From Pseudoalteromonas spongiae UST010723-006 (GTDB taxonomy: Bacteria > Pseudomonadota > Gammaproteobacteria > Enterobacterales > Alteromonadaceae), in the NCBI RefSeq assembly GCF_000238255.3, contig NZ_CP011039.1, positions 669,001 through 733,000 on the forward strand: a stretch of DNA of 64,000 nt. Reading direction: 5' to 3'. Shown in pieces: positions 32,382 to 43,219 of this stretch. Positions within the stretch are counted from its first letter, which is position 1. Every line of letters begins with the position of its first letter. The notes beneath the pieces are model-generated. The model ran no database searches. It worked only from the letters and a program-made list of their open reading frames with translations, and was not told where the DNA came from. The translations under genes were made by a program, and so were the position numbers.

Positions 32382-32954
32382 ATGTTTTTTGAGGCGCTTT
32401 CTGCCCACTTTTGGGGCTCATTTATGACATGGGGCTTTTTAATTGCCTTTTTGTTTAATGTATTTGGCAAGGTTGTCGGGTTTAAAGATAGTTACTCAAT
32501 AATTATTTCAGCTTTAGTTGTGTTCATGTCCTATTTTATCAGCGACCATATATTCGAGTTTGATACAACTACGCGTGTTTATTTACAATGGATGGCTCAA
32601 GATATCTTCACTATTGCAACCATTTTTTTAGTACATAAACTTTTTAAAATTAAGCTCCATCGCGCATCATATTACGTTTATCTTGGCCTTTCCTTGAATG
32701 GTTTAATGTTCTATTTAATGTGGGTTGATATTCAAGTCTTGGCTAATCAAGAGCCTTGGTGGTTTTGGACCTTATACTCGTTTGGCGTCAATATTGTTGA
32801 TTATGTGATGGTTATTACTTTAATTGTGGGTCGAGATTGGCTTGGTTTAGTGCGTTTAGCTCGCTTTATTCGCGATAAAGTCATTGCTAAAAAAGAAGGT
32901 TTTATTGAAACCCAAAAAGAAAAGCGTTTGTCACAAGTTATACTTCAAGCTTAA
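32382..32954 (+). CDS. Hypothetical multi-pass membrane protein
   Basis: This 190-residue protein has about five hydrophobic helices (roughly residues 10-30, 38-56, 70-87, 97-115 and 128-150) and a basic, soluble C-terminal tail (RFIRDKVIAKKEGFIETQKE). I do not recognise a family. It follows the 66-residue gene by 17 bases. An 11-bp inverted repeat (GAAAAGCGTTT at 32919, AAACGCTTTTC at 32953) spans its stop codon and may end transcription. Confidence 0.65.
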   Translation: MFFEALSAHFWGSFMTWGFLIAFLFNVFGKVVGFKDSYSIIISALVVFMSYFISDHIFEFDTTTRVYLQWMAQDIFTIATIFLVHKLFKIKLHRASYYVYLGLSLNGLMFYLMWVDIQVLANQEPWWFWTLYSFGVNIVDYVMVITLIVGRDWLGLVRLARFIRDKVIAKKEGFIETQKEKRLSQVILQA

Positions 32955-32999
32955 ACGCTTTTCGTTAGTTCCATTTCCATTTTGTTCTAAATACATAGA

Positions 33000-34903
<1,904 letters not shown>

Positions 34904-34936
34904 TTAGTGATGATGCTGGCATTTTATCAAGCTTTA

Positions 34937-35002
34937 ATTGGAATACCAATCGCCACGCGAGACATTTTGCCAATTGGTATTCAACACTAGATTGTTTATA
35001 CT
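34937..35002 (+). promoter_or_regulatory. TetR promoter with inverted operator copies
   Basis: GAATACCAAT (34941-34950) and ATTGGTATTC (34973-34982) are a perfect 10-bp inverted pair; the first also belongs to a dyad ATTGG-AATA-CCAAT (34937-34950). The promoter TTGGTA (34974-34979), 17 bases, TATACT (34997-35002) has its -35 inside the second arm. This fits autorepression of the TetR gene. Confidence 0.72.
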
Positions 35003-35036
35003 GCGCGGTATTAACGTTAGGCATAATAGGATATTT

Positions 35037-35693
35037 ATGAGTACCAAGGATAAGATAATTCAAACAAGCATTGCACTGTTTAACCACCATGGAGAGCGTG
35101 CGATAACAACCAACCATATCGCATCAGAAATGGGCATTAGCCCAGGTAACTTGTATTATCACTTTAAAAATAAAGAAGACATTTTACGCAATATCTTTAG
35201 CCTTTATAAAAATCACCTTAAAGATAATTTTATCCCAATGGATAAAAACCAAGATGTAATGGAACAACTCGCCGGTTACCTTGATTCACTGGTTGAATTA
35301 ATGTGGCGTTTTAACTTCTTTTATAACAACTTAACCGATATTTTAAGCCGCGATAATGAGCTTAAAGCGCAATATTTAGAACAGCAAGCACAACTGTTAG
35401 AACAAGTAGCGGCGGTTATTGCGGGGCTAAAATACGCCGAAGTGATTGAGATTGATGACAGCGATATCGTTGAACTTGCACATATGGTGAAACTAACCGT
35501 GAGTTTTTGGACGCCTTATGTAAAAGCGCATAGCGAAGATGGTCGTTTGTCAAAACAGGATATTTTTGGTGGTATTGTTAAAGTTATATTACTGTTTAAG
35601 CCTTACGCCAAAGGCGCAGGCTTAGATCAGCTAAAAGAATTACAACAAGAATACATTAATAAGCAACTTGACGTTGAACAGGCGGTTGCTTAA
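35037..35693 (+). CDS. TetR/AcrR family transcriptional regulator
   Basis: This 218-residue regulator has a clear helix-turn-helix (AITTNHIASEMGISPGNLYYHFKNK, N-terminal 55 residues). The long helical C-domain is not one I can assign to a known ligand class. The ATG at 35037 follows AATAGGA; upstream in-frame codons to 34938 overlap the promoter and are discounted. The stop overlaps the end of the convergent DUF1415 gene by 4 bases. Its target beyond itself is unknown; coaD is divergent and shares the intergenic region. Confidence 0.88.
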   Translation: MSTKDKIIQTSIALFNHHGERAITTNHIASEMGISPGNLYYHFKNKEDILRNIFSLYKNHLKDNFIPMDKNQDVMEQLAGYLDSLVELMWRFNFFYNNLTDILSRDNELKAQYLEQQAQLLEQVAAVIAGLKYAEVIEIDDSDIVELAHMVKLTVSFWTPYVKAHSEDGRLSKQDIFGGIVKVILLFKPYAKGAGLDQLKELQQEYINKQLDVEQAVA

Positions 35694-36235
35694 CGGTCTT
35701 TTTGGCAGTGCGTTAACAGTTGCTGCCAAAACGCGATACCTTTTTCTCGCGCGAGATTAATGTTCGTCTCTGGAATACCTTCCGGATCAGGGTGAATATC
35801 AAGTACCCTTGCCATTGAAGCTTCTCTTATTAAATGTAATGTAGGATAAGGTGCTCTGTTGGTGTAGTTTGCTGCATCTTGCTCATCACTATCGGCAAAT
35901 ACATAGTCTGGGTGGAAATTGGCGATTTGAATAAAGCCTTCATAACCGCTTGATACCAACATCGCATTGGCTAAATCAACCAAATCTAAAAAATCGTCAA
36001 AATTTTGAAAGCCTTCGCTAAAAATATGTAAACAGGTTTCAATATCGTCGTTTTCACGCATTTCTTGTATTAATGAGAGCATTTCAATTACCGCATCTTC
36101 ATGCGACTTTGTTTTGCTATCTACATAGTTAATTGTATTGTTTACCACTTCTTTTTTGGCAAAAGGGCAAAAGTTATACCCAACAATAACGCGGCTAACC
36201 CAGTTTTTAGTTTGTACAATCGGTGATAATGTCAT
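35690..36235 (-). CDS. DUF1415 family protein
   Basis: This 181-residue protein matches the DUF1415 family through VIVGYNFCPFAKKE near the N-terminus and IANFHPDYVFADSDEQDAAN in the middle, followed by RAPYPTLHLIREASM. Function is unknown; the conserved Cys and His suggest a metal or redox role, which is speculation. Its start lies 29 bases inside the waaA 3' end in another frame, so it is probably translated from the same transcript. Confidence 0.85.
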   Translation of the reverse strand: MTLSPIVQTKNWVSRVIVGYNFCPFAKKEVVNNTINYVDSKTKSHEDAVIEMLSLIQEMRENDDIETCLHIFSEGFQNFDDFLDLVDLANAMLVSSGYEGFIQIANFHPDYVFADSDEQDAANYTNRAPYPTLHLIREASMARVLDIHPDPEGIPETNINLAREKGIAFWQQLLTHCQKDR

Positions 36236-37484
36236 GAGAAATCTCGTTTTCGATAAGCGTTATTGTGCGTTTAACCGCGCCACTGTTAGCATTCAATATA
36301 GCTAACGCATTGTCACCTAGTTCTTTTTGCTTGCTAGGGTTGTTTGCAATTGAAAGCAGGCTTTTACAAAGCGCATCGGCACTATCAACACACAAGCAGG
36401 CATTACTGTCTAGTAATTGCGGGTAGACATGTAAAAAGTTGGTGTAGCTTGGTCCGGTAATAATTGGAATACCAAATGCCGCTGCCTCAAGCGGATTATG
36501 ACCGCCGCGCTCAATTAAACTACCGCCAATAAAAGCAATGTTTGCGGCCCCAAACAGTGTAAGCATTTCCCCCATGGTATCTGCGAGTAGTACTGCTTGC
36601 CCATTGTGTGGCGCTTTACTGCGTTGGCTAAAACTAATATTTTGTTGTGTTAAATAGGCTGCTACTTTGGCAAATTGCTCAGGATGGCGCGGAGCGATAA
36701 TCAGTAGGGCGTTTGGCTGTTGCTCTAACAGTGATAAATGTGCAGCAATAACCTGTTCATGTTCGTTAGGATGAGTTGAACCTGCAACCCAAATAAAATC
36801 ATGTGTTGTAAGCTCAGATTGAAACTTTGCTACGTTGTTTGTTATTTCATTATTTAGCGTAATATCAAACTTAATCGAGCCAGTCACATGCGCATTTTTG
36901 GGGTTTAAACCGAGAGCTAAAAAACGAGCCGAATCGTCTTTATTATGCGCTGCTAGCAAGCCAATGTTATGCATGATTTGTTTGCTTAAAGGCTTTATGC
37001 GCTCATAGCCTTTTTGCGATTTTTCAGATAAACGCGCATTAATAACACACACTGGTATGCCATGTTTACTTGCTTTAATAATCAAATTTGGCCAAAGCTC
37101 AGTTTCTAAAATAACAACGGCTTTTGGTTTTAATTGTTTTATAAAACGTGAAACAGCGCCAGGAAAATCAAGTGGCAAATACACATGTTGCACGCTGTCT
37201 TTAAATTGCTTTTTTATTTCCGCTGAGCCCGTAGGTGTATTGCAGGTTATAGTGACAAGGTGAGTCTGTTTTAATGTGTTAATTAATTTACTTGCGGCCA
37301 TTAACTCACCGACAGACGCGCAGTGAATCATCAAGCTGTTTGGCTTTAAATTATCATCATAAAAACCAAGACGTTCAGCCCAACGTTTACGATATTCAGG
37401 CGCTTTTTTTCCGCGTAACCATAAGTGCAAAAACACCAGCGGCGATAAAAGATATAAAACAAAACTGTAAATGATGCGTGCCAT
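36207..37484 (-). CDS. waaA: 3-deoxy-D-manno-octulosonic acid (Kdo) transferase
   Basis: This 425-residue GT30 enzyme attaches Kdo residues to lipid IVA. The N-terminal membrane anchor (FVLYLLSPLVFLHLWL) and the catalytic Glu60 in IHCASVGE match E. coli KdtA (425 aa). The C-terminal GGSLIERGGHNPLEAAAFG motif binds CMP-Kdo. A GAGGT ribosome-binding site precedes the ATG. A Kdo kinase gene (kdkA) 5 kb away suggests a single phosphorylated Kdo in this LPS, as in Haemophilus and Vibrio; that is inference. Confidence 0.96.
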   Translation of the reverse strand: MARIIYSFVLYLLSPLVFLHLWLRGKKAPEYRKRWAERLGFYDDNLKPNSLMIHCASVGELMAASKLINTLKQTHLVTITCNTPTGSAEIKKQFKDSVQHVYLPLDFPGAVSRFIKQLKPKAVVILETELWPNLIIKASKHGIPVCVINARLSEKSQKGYERIKPLSKQIMHNIGLLAAHNKDDSARFLALGLNPKNAHVTGSIKFDITLNNEITNNVAKFQSELTTHDFIWVAGSTHPNEHEQVIAAHLSLLEQQPNALLIIAPRHPEQFAKVAAYLTQQNISFSQRSKAPHNGQAVLLADTMGEMLTLFGAANIAFIGGSLIERGGHNPLEAAAFGIPIITGPSYTNFLHVYPQLLDSNACLCVDSADALCKSLLSIANNPSKQKELGDNALAILNANSGAVKRTITLIENEISHDIITDCTN

Positions 37485-37595
37485 ATCGACCTCACGAGAT
37501 AGAGCGGCGAGTTATAACATATTTATACAATTTTTGCTGCGCTATGTGATGGCGTTTTGTTATCATGAATGGATAATTCTATAACGACTTCGCCT

Positions 37596-39008
37596 ATGAA
37601 ACTCAGTAATTTACTTATTATTGCAGGGGCATTTGTTGCAACAGAAAGTGCTGCAAAACCTACTGTATATTTGCCTTTGGGCATAGACGCCCACTTAGAA
37701 ACCCAACTTGATCGCATGTTTGCACTTACCAGTGGTACGCCTATGCATAAGCCGTATGCGTTAAGTGAAGTCGACCTTGCACTTAGGAAACTAAAACAAA
37801 AAGATAGTAGATTGTATCGTTACTTAGTGGGTGAGCTGAAACGTTATCGTGGTGAAGACAAAATTAGCCGTTATGGTCTACGAACTACAGCAAGCAGCGG
37901 TGATACGATGCCGATTGCTAACCAGCGCGGTTTAACAACCGATGAATATGCGCAAGGTTTTTTCGAAGGTATTTGGCGCCCTAATGACTTTATGTTGGCA
38001 CAAATAGGCGTAGATTACCGCGTTAAAGGTCAAGACTTAGTCGCTTATAATTCGACATTGAGCATGGCTGCAGCAAACCTACAGCTTGATATTGGTTACA
38101 GAGATCATTGGTATTCACCATTTAAAAATTCGGCGCAAATTATGTCGAATAACGCACAAATGCCAATGAGTATTTCACTAGGCACGGTTGAGCCGCTTAA
38201 TAACTGGTGGAACCTCGATTTTGAATTGTTTTATACCGAACTTGATGAAGTGAAAAATGGTATTCAGTATCAAGGTGAATGGCACGACGGTAGCCCTGAA
38301 CTTGTTGGTATGCATGGTTCAATTGAACCGCTACACGGCTGGAAAATAGGCTTTAACCGTGTGATGCAGTTTGGTGGTGGTCCGCGTGAGACGGATATCA
38401 GTGATATCTTTAAAGCATTTTTTGACCCATCAGGTAACGATAATGCTGATAATGACTTGAGCACAGACGATGAATTTGGTGACCAAATGATCTCGTTTAC
38501 CTCTAGCGTTTATTTTGATTGGGTAACACCAATTGAAATTTACGCAGAATATGGTGCTGAAGATACCTTGCATGGCAGCAATTTTAAATTTGGCAATCAA
38601 ACCATTTCATTTGGTACGTACTTACCAAAATTAACTAACAACTCTTCATTAAGATATGAATATAACAAGTGGAATACACTTTGGTACGTTCACCACTTAT
38701 ATAAAAATGGTAATACTAATGAAGGTTTCGCATTTGGTCATTTTGCTGCTGATAATCGTAATTTCGGCGATGGTGTACCAGCTGATGTACACACCATTAA
38801 TTATGACTATTTTGAATCGGTATTGAGCTCTTGGCAGTTTAAGCTAAGCACGCAAAATAACGACAGCGACGAGTATCAGCGCGCTTATTCGTTATCTGTG
38901 CTTAACAGTCGTAAAGTCGGTGATTACCGTGTTGAAACTAGTTTAATGGGTGGGAAAAACGTTTACGATGAAAGTTATGGTTATTTATCTGTAACCATGT
39001 TTTGGTAA
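37596..39008 (+). CDS. Capsule assembly Wzi family outer-membrane protein, second copy
   Basis: This roughly 470-residue protein has a signal peptide (MKLSNLLIIAGAFVATESAA). Wzi-type features include YLPLGIDAHLETQLDRMFAL, RDHWYSPFKNSAQIMSNNA and LEPLHGWKIGFNRVMQFGGG-like segments. It ends YLSVTMFW, an aromatic barrel end. It is only weakly similar by eye to the Wzi-like gene at 33-34.4 kb, so they look like distinct family members rather than a recent duplication. The ATG at 37596 is chosen to open the signal peptide; an ATG at 37569 is possible. Confidence 0.83.
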   Translation: MKLSNLLIIAGAFVATESAAKPTVYLPLGIDAHLETQLDRMFALTSGTPMHKPYALSEVDLALRKLKQKDSRLYRYLVGELKRYRGEDKISRYGLRTTASSGDTMPIANQRGLTTDEYAQGFFEGIWRPNDFMLAQIGVDYRVKGQDLVAYNSTLSMAAANLQLDIGYRDHWYSPFKNSAQIMSNNAQMPMSISLGTVEPLNNWWNLDFELFYTELDEVKNGIQYQGEWHDGSPELVGMHGSIEPLHGWKIGFNRVMQFGGGPRETDISDIFKAFFDPSGNDNADNDLSTDDEFGDQMISFTSSVYFDWVTPIEIYAEYGAEDTLHGSNFKFGNQTISFGTYLPKLTNNSSLRYEYNKWNTLWYVHHLYKNGNTNEGFAFGHFAADNRNFGDGVPADVHTINYDYFESVLSSWQFKLSTQNNDSDEYQRAYSLSVLNSRKVGDYRVETSLMGGKNVYDESYGYLSVTMFW

Positions 39009-39018
39009 CCATTGATTA

Positions 39019-39042
39019 TGGCCTAGAGCTCGCACTAGGCCA
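39019..39042. terminator. Hairpin between convergent wzi-like and GT9 genes
   Basis: TGGCCTAG and CTAGGCCA form an 8-bp stem with an 8-base loop between two convergent genes. It has no long T run, so it is a weak terminator candidate. Confidence 0.45.
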
Positions 39043-40153
39043 ACTTCAGAATATTCTCAGCAGCAACGACGACTTCCGAAGCAGCAATATTATCAACTCG
39101 CTTTTTCCCTTCAAGAACTGAATTAGCCTTAAGTGGGCGCCAGCTTGATGCCGACTCTCTGATCAATGCGATTTGTGGCAGTGATAAGCTGCTTGCGATA
39201 TGCATAATCGCAGTTTCAACAGAAATCACTAAGTCGCAGGCTTGCATAACACTCGGCAGCTCAAAGAAATCCTTAGTTGCTGAAAATGCTTCTACAGCAA
39301 TGTTTGTTTGCTGTGCACACCAGTTAGAAACTTCATCAAATTTATGTGGCGGTGCGTTTAACACAAACAGTGTATTAGGTGACTTTTCAGTTAGTTTTGC
39401 TGTTAATTCAGCTAATTGCGATAGTTGCCAGTCACGTTTTTCATTAGTCGAAATATGATTAATGAAAATAGTCGGCCCATTACTTAAGTTCTTAGAGTTA
39501 CGCCATGCGTTAATTTGTTGTTTGCCTTGTTCACCCAATGAGTTTGTGACCAAAATTTCGCGAGAGCGCTGTTGTTCGTCAAGCGACACAGCAAACAGGC
39601 GAGAAAAAATATGGTTATAAAAATCACTAATGTGCTGGCTGGTAGCTAATTCAGACAGTGCAATTGTAGTACTTAATGATTTGTACTGGTTGCGATAAAA
39701 CAAACGCGACAAAAGGCTTTTAGGCTCAGTGCCAACTATGGTGGCATTTGCGTTGATAGCCTGTGCCACTTTTAAATAGGCCGGTGCGCGTGTAGTGGCA
39801 ACAAATACAATAAAATGATACTGCTGATTTTTTGCATCAGCGATTAATTGTTCTCTGTGCTCGTTACTACTGGCAATGGGGTATATGGTATTTAGGTGGT
39901 TTTCTTTTGCTAGCCACTGCTGCAAAGTAGAATTCCTGCCTGAATGCCAAGATTTTTTCTTATTGCGACAATCATCAATCCACACGTCAATTTGCACATC
40001 AGGGTACTGCTTTGATAGGGCTTTTAGAAACGCGCCCTGATAGACATAATCACCTAATGCAAGGTGAGTCATGTACAGTACTTTACTGCCTTTTTTGAGA
40101 GTCAGTTCAGGAACTTGTATTTGAGTTGTGGTTGAATGCTTGCTTTGATGCAC
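39035..40153 (-). CDS. Glycosyltransferase family 9 (heptosyltransferase-like)
   Basis: This 372-residue protein has the GT9 layout: an N-terminal Rossmann-type half (VLYMTHLALGDYVYQGAF) and a C-terminal half with INHISTNEKRDW and DLVISVETAIMHIASSLSLP, the nucleotide-sugar region. It resembles LPS heptosyltransferases but is divergent in the N-terminal active-site loop, so donor and acceptor are uncertain. The start is GTG at 40153 with AGGGAG upstream. It is divergent from gmhA. Confidence 0.8.
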   Translation of the reverse strand: MHQSKHSTTTQIQVPELTLKKGSKVLYMTHLALGDYVYQGAFLKALSKQYPDVQIDVWIDDCRNKKKSWHSGRNSTLQQWLAKENHLNTIYPIASSNEHREQLIADAKNQQYHFIVFVATTRAPAYLKVAQAINANATIVGTEPKSLLSRLFYRNQYKSLSTTIALSELATSQHISDFYNHIFSRLFAVSLDEQQRSREILVTNSLGEQGKQQINAWRNSKNLSNGPTIFINHISTNEKRDWQLSQLAELTAKLTEKSPNTLFVLNAPPHKFDEVSNWCAQQTNIAVEAFSATKDFFELPSVMQACDLVISVETAIMHIASSLSLPQIALIRESASSWRPLKANSVLEGKKRVDNIAASEVVVAAENILKLA

Positions 40154-40336
40154 TTAAATCTCCCTGCGCATGAACGGGAATTGTAACAAACAACCCTGCT
40201 GCAAGGGTAGTAAATTTAAAGATTCTTAAAAGTTTAACAAAGCCATTTGTTAAGATTGGTTAACAAGCCTCGCCATTTTAAGACGATTCGTTATAAAATG
40301 AAGTTAACTATTTATAGATGCAATAAACAAAGACCT

Positions 40337-40918
40337 ATGGAAGCGATTACAAACTCATACTTAGCAAGCTTAGAACGTCACCGCAAAGTGTTTGCTATTA
40401 TGGAGCAATACCAACAACAATCACTATTACTGCTACAAGCTTGCCAAGAAACCTTAGATAAAGGCGGCAAAGTAATTTGGTTTGGTAATGGCGGCAGTGC
40501 AGCCGACTCGCAACATTTAGCCGCTGAGTTTGTAGTGCGTTATAAGAATGAACGTGGTCCTTTAGCATCCATTGCACTTACAACGGATACGTCAATTTTA
40601 ACCGCGCATGCTAATGACTATCACTTTGATACGGTATTTGAACGCCAAGTTCAGGCACTTTGTAAACCAGAAGATTTAGTGATTGGTTTAACAACTTCAG
40701 GCACCAGTGCCAATATTAATCTCGCACTAGAAGCAGCAAACAAAATTGGTGCCTACACGGTAGCATTAACCGGTCGTGATGGCGGTAAGGTAAAAGACAT
40801 CGCACGTTTACCAATTATTATTGCAAACGATGAAACTGCGCGTATTCAAGAAGCGCATATGTTTATTGGCCATTGGTTGTGTGAAGCAGTTGATATGCTA
40901 GTTGCCGAAAAGAGCTAA
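40337..40918 (+). CDS. gmhA: Phosphoheptose isomerase
   Basis: This 193-residue SIS-domain enzyme converts sedoheptulose 7-phosphate to heptose 7-phosphate. The phosphate loop GNGGSAADSQHLAAEFVVRY, the second loop TTSGTSANI and the C-terminal His/Gln metal-site region (EAHMFIGHWLCEAVD) match GmhA. The related DiaA has a similar fold, but the hldE neighbour supports GmhA. The ATG at 40337 gives the family length; upstream extension to 40247 is not supported. hldE follows 9 bases later. Confidence 0.92.
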   Translation: MEAITNSYLASLERHRKVFAIMEQYQQQSLLLLQACQETLDKGGKVIWFGNGGSAADSQHLAAEFVVRYKNERGPLASIALTTDTSILTAHANDYHFDTVFERQVQALCKPEDLVIGLTTSGTSANINLALEAANKIGAYTVALTGRDGGKVKDIARLPIIIANDETARIQEAHMFIGHWLCEAVDMLVAEKS

Positions 40919-40927
40919 GTGTAGATT

Positions 40928-42373
40928 ATGGATTTATCGTATTTTAATCAGTTATCAAACAGCAAAATTTTAGTTGTTGGCGATGTAATGTTAGATCGTT
41001 ACTGGCATGGAGATACTGGGCGTATTTCACCTGAGGCGCCGGTGCCAGTGGTAAAAGTCAGTGGTCTTGAAGATAAAGCCGGTGGTGCGGCAAACGTTGC
41101 AAAAAATATCGCACACCTTGATGGCAAGGTAAGTTTGCTTGGCATTATCGGCGATGATGATAACGGACAAAGTCTTGAGGCGTTACTAAAGTCAGAGAAC
41201 ATTGATTCTCAGCTTATTCGCCAGTCAGAAGCGCCAACAATCGCAAAAATGCGTGTGATTAGTCGTCACCAACAAGTCGTGCGCTTAGATCTAGAAGAGC
41301 GTTTTAGTGAAGCCCATTCACAGCTTTTGCTTGAGCAGCTTAAAACCCTGATTAACGATTTTGACCTAGTGGTATTTTCTGACTACAACAAAGGCTCACT
41401 GCATTTAATTGCGGATATGATTGCCGTTGCAAAAGACGCAGGCAAAACGGTTTTAGTTGACCCGAAGTCAAAACAGCTGGCAGATTACCGTGGCGCGGAT
41501 TTTATTACGCCAAATCTTACAGAGTTTAAAGCAGCTGGTGGTGTTGTAGGTGATGAGGCAACCATCACGCAAAGTGCGCGCGATATTATTGCTGAGTGTG
41601 GTTTAGGTAGCATGCTGCTAACGCGTTCAGAGCAAGGTATGTCGTTAATTACGCCGAATGATAAACACGATTTTGCAGCGCAAGTATTAGAAGTGTCAGA
41701 TGTAACGGGTGCCGGTGATACGGTAATCGCAACATTGGCGGTAATGTTAAATACAGGCATGCCAGCAGCGCAAGCTGTTGAAATCGCAAATATTGCAGCT
41801 GGTTTAGTAGTTGCAAAATTGGGTGCTGCCACCGTATCACCAGAAGAGTTAAGCGCTAAACTAACGCAATATTTACGTGACACCGGCGAGCAGTACCAAG
41901 CGCCAGCACAAGAAGTACTGCATCATATTGAGCTTGCTCGTCAGCGCGGCGAAAAAATTGTCTTTACCAATGGCTGCTTTGATATTTTACACGCAGGGCA
42001 TGTGCGCTACTTGGCGCAAGCTAAAGCGCGTGGCGATAAGTTAGTAGTGGGTTTAAACAATGACGAGTCGATTAGCCGTTTAAAAGGGCCAACGCGACCT
42101 ATTAATCCACTTGATGAGCGTGCCACCGTAATCAGTGCGTTAGCATCAGTCGATTGGGTGATCCCGTTTGGTTCTGAAGCTGAAAATGATACTCCAGCTA
42201 AGCTGATTGAACTTGTAAAGCCAGATGTTCTGGTGAAAGGCGGCGATTATAAAGTGTCGGAAATTGCAGGCGCTGATTTTGTACTTGCAAGCGGTGGTCA
42301 AGTTGAGGTGCTGGAGTTTGTGAATGGTTGCTCAACATCGAACGTTATTCATAAAATTCAAAGCGATAGCTAG
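40928..42373 (+). CDS. hldE: Bifunctional heptose 7-phosphate kinase/heptose 1-phosphate adenylyltransferase
   Basis: This 481-residue protein has an N-terminal ribokinase-like domain ([22 protein letters not shown], the DVTGAGDTV anion hole) to about residue 320. The C-terminal cytidylyltransferase-type domain has [17 protein letters not shown] and ends with the GCSTSNVI motif. It performs two steps of ADP-heptose synthesis for the LPS inner core. Gene order gmhA-hldE, with gmhB 1.9 kb on, gives most of the pathway; the epimerase hldD is not in the window. Confidence 0.97.
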   Translation: MDLSYFNQLSNSKILVVGDVMLDRYWHGDTGRISPEAPVPVVKVSGLEDKAGGAANVAKNIAHLDGKVSLLGIIGDDDNGQSLEALLKSENIDSQLIRQSEAPTIAKMRVISRHQQVVRLDLEERFSEAHSQLLLEQLKTLINDFDLVVFSDYNKGSLHLIADMIAVAKDAGKTVLVDPKSKQLADYRGADFITPNLTEFKAAGGVVGDEATITQSARDIIAECGLGSMLLTRSEQGMSLITPNDKHDFAAQVLEVSDVTGAGDTVIATLAVMLNTGMPAAQAVEIANIAAGLVVAKLGAATVSPEELSAKLTQYLRDTGEQYQAPAQEVLHHIELARQRGEKIVFTNGCFDILHAGHVRYLAQAKARGDKLVVGLNNDESISRLKGPTRPINPLDERATVISALASVDWVIPFGSEAENDTPAKLIELVKPDVLVKGGDYKVSEIAGADFVLASGGQVEVLEFVNGCSTSNVIHKIQSDS

Positions 42374-42390
42374 TAACCACCTCTTTATTG

Positions 42391-42415
42391 GCGCACTAAG
42401 CTGTTTTTAGTGCGC
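42391..42415. terminator. Hairpin between convergent hldE and kdkA
   Basis: GCGCACTAA and TTAGTGCGC form a perfect 9-bp stem with a 7-base loop, overlapping the kdkA stop codon. The T run lies in the loop rather than after the stem, so termination strength is uncertain. Confidence 0.5.
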
Positions 42416-43118
42416 TGTTATACACTTCAATAAATACCTGCCAATCCTTTTCTAACCAATAAAATTGTGCGTTGCGATTAGCTTCTTTATCAAATGAGCG
42501 CTTTAGGCGTGTAATATTACTTTGCGCTTCTTGTGGGTTGAATGCGGCGCGAGTGCCACGGTCAAAATCAATTAAGAAAACGCGTCCATCACTAATTAAA
42601 ATATTATTGATATTAAGGTCGGCATGATTAACGCCGTGATTATGAAAATCGGCAATTGTTTTTGCACAGTCAGCAAGCTCTTTTTGACTTATTGATCGGG
42701 TTTTTAGGATATCGAGCAGGCTTTGCGAGTGTGGTAGTGCCTCAGTAATGATATCTCCACGATAGATTACCCCCGATTTTACTACCTTAGCAGCAATCGG
42801 TTTAGGTACGGGTAGGCCAATAGCTTCAAGCTCTACTAATAACTTGAACTCTTGGTATGTTCTTGTGTTTTCAAAGCCTAAATACAGGTATTGGTCAGAC
42901 AATAGTTTACCAATTAAGCCGCCACGCCAGTAATGGCGAAGTACACCCGTTGTGTTACCACAATCAAAAAAGTAAGTTGTTGCACGGCCACGTTTTTTGG
43001 CGCTAATCAAATCATTACGGCTCAAATATTCAACATCAAATAAATTAGGATCGAACGCGCCCTCCAAATTGCTTGGAGTAATGATCGTGGCTGAACCGTG
43101 TTTTTGAAATGACAGCAT
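42396..43118 (-). CDS. kdkA: 3-deoxy-D-manno-octulosonic acid kinase
   Basis: This 240-residue kinase phosphorylates the 4-position of Kdo on Kdo-lipid IVA. The N-terminal half has GRATTYFFDCG and LRHYWRGGLIGKL, typical of KdkA. The protein-kinase-like catalytic loop NHGVNHADLNINNILI and the metal-binding IDFDRG are intact. The size matches Haemophilus KdkA. It sits among heptose genes, supporting an inner core with a single phosphorylated Kdo. Confidence 0.92.
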   Translation of the reverse strand: MLSFQKHGSATIITPSNLEGAFDPNLFDVEYLSRNDLISAKKRGRATTYFFDCGNTTGVLRHYWRGGLIGKLLSDQYLYLGFENTRTYQEFKLLVELEAIGLPVPKPIAAKVVKSGVIYRGDIITEALPHSQSLLDILKTRSISQKELADCAKTIADFHNHGVNHADLNINNILISDGRVFLIDFDRGTRAAFNPQEAQSNITRLKRSFDKEANRNAQFYWLEKDWQVFIEVYNSALKTA

Positions 43119-43219
43119 GGCGATTTAAACTAAATAGTAATTGCGTGCAAAAAGGGATTATACCAAGTTTTAATTTACGTTAAACTGCACGCATCTATTT
43201 ATATGTTTTTAGGTAAATT

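Noticed and set aside
34938..35036. N-terminal extension of the TetR gene by 33 codons
   Set aside because: It would cover the promoter and operator arms, and the ATG at 35037 has a good ribosome-binding site and gives the usual TetR N-terminus.
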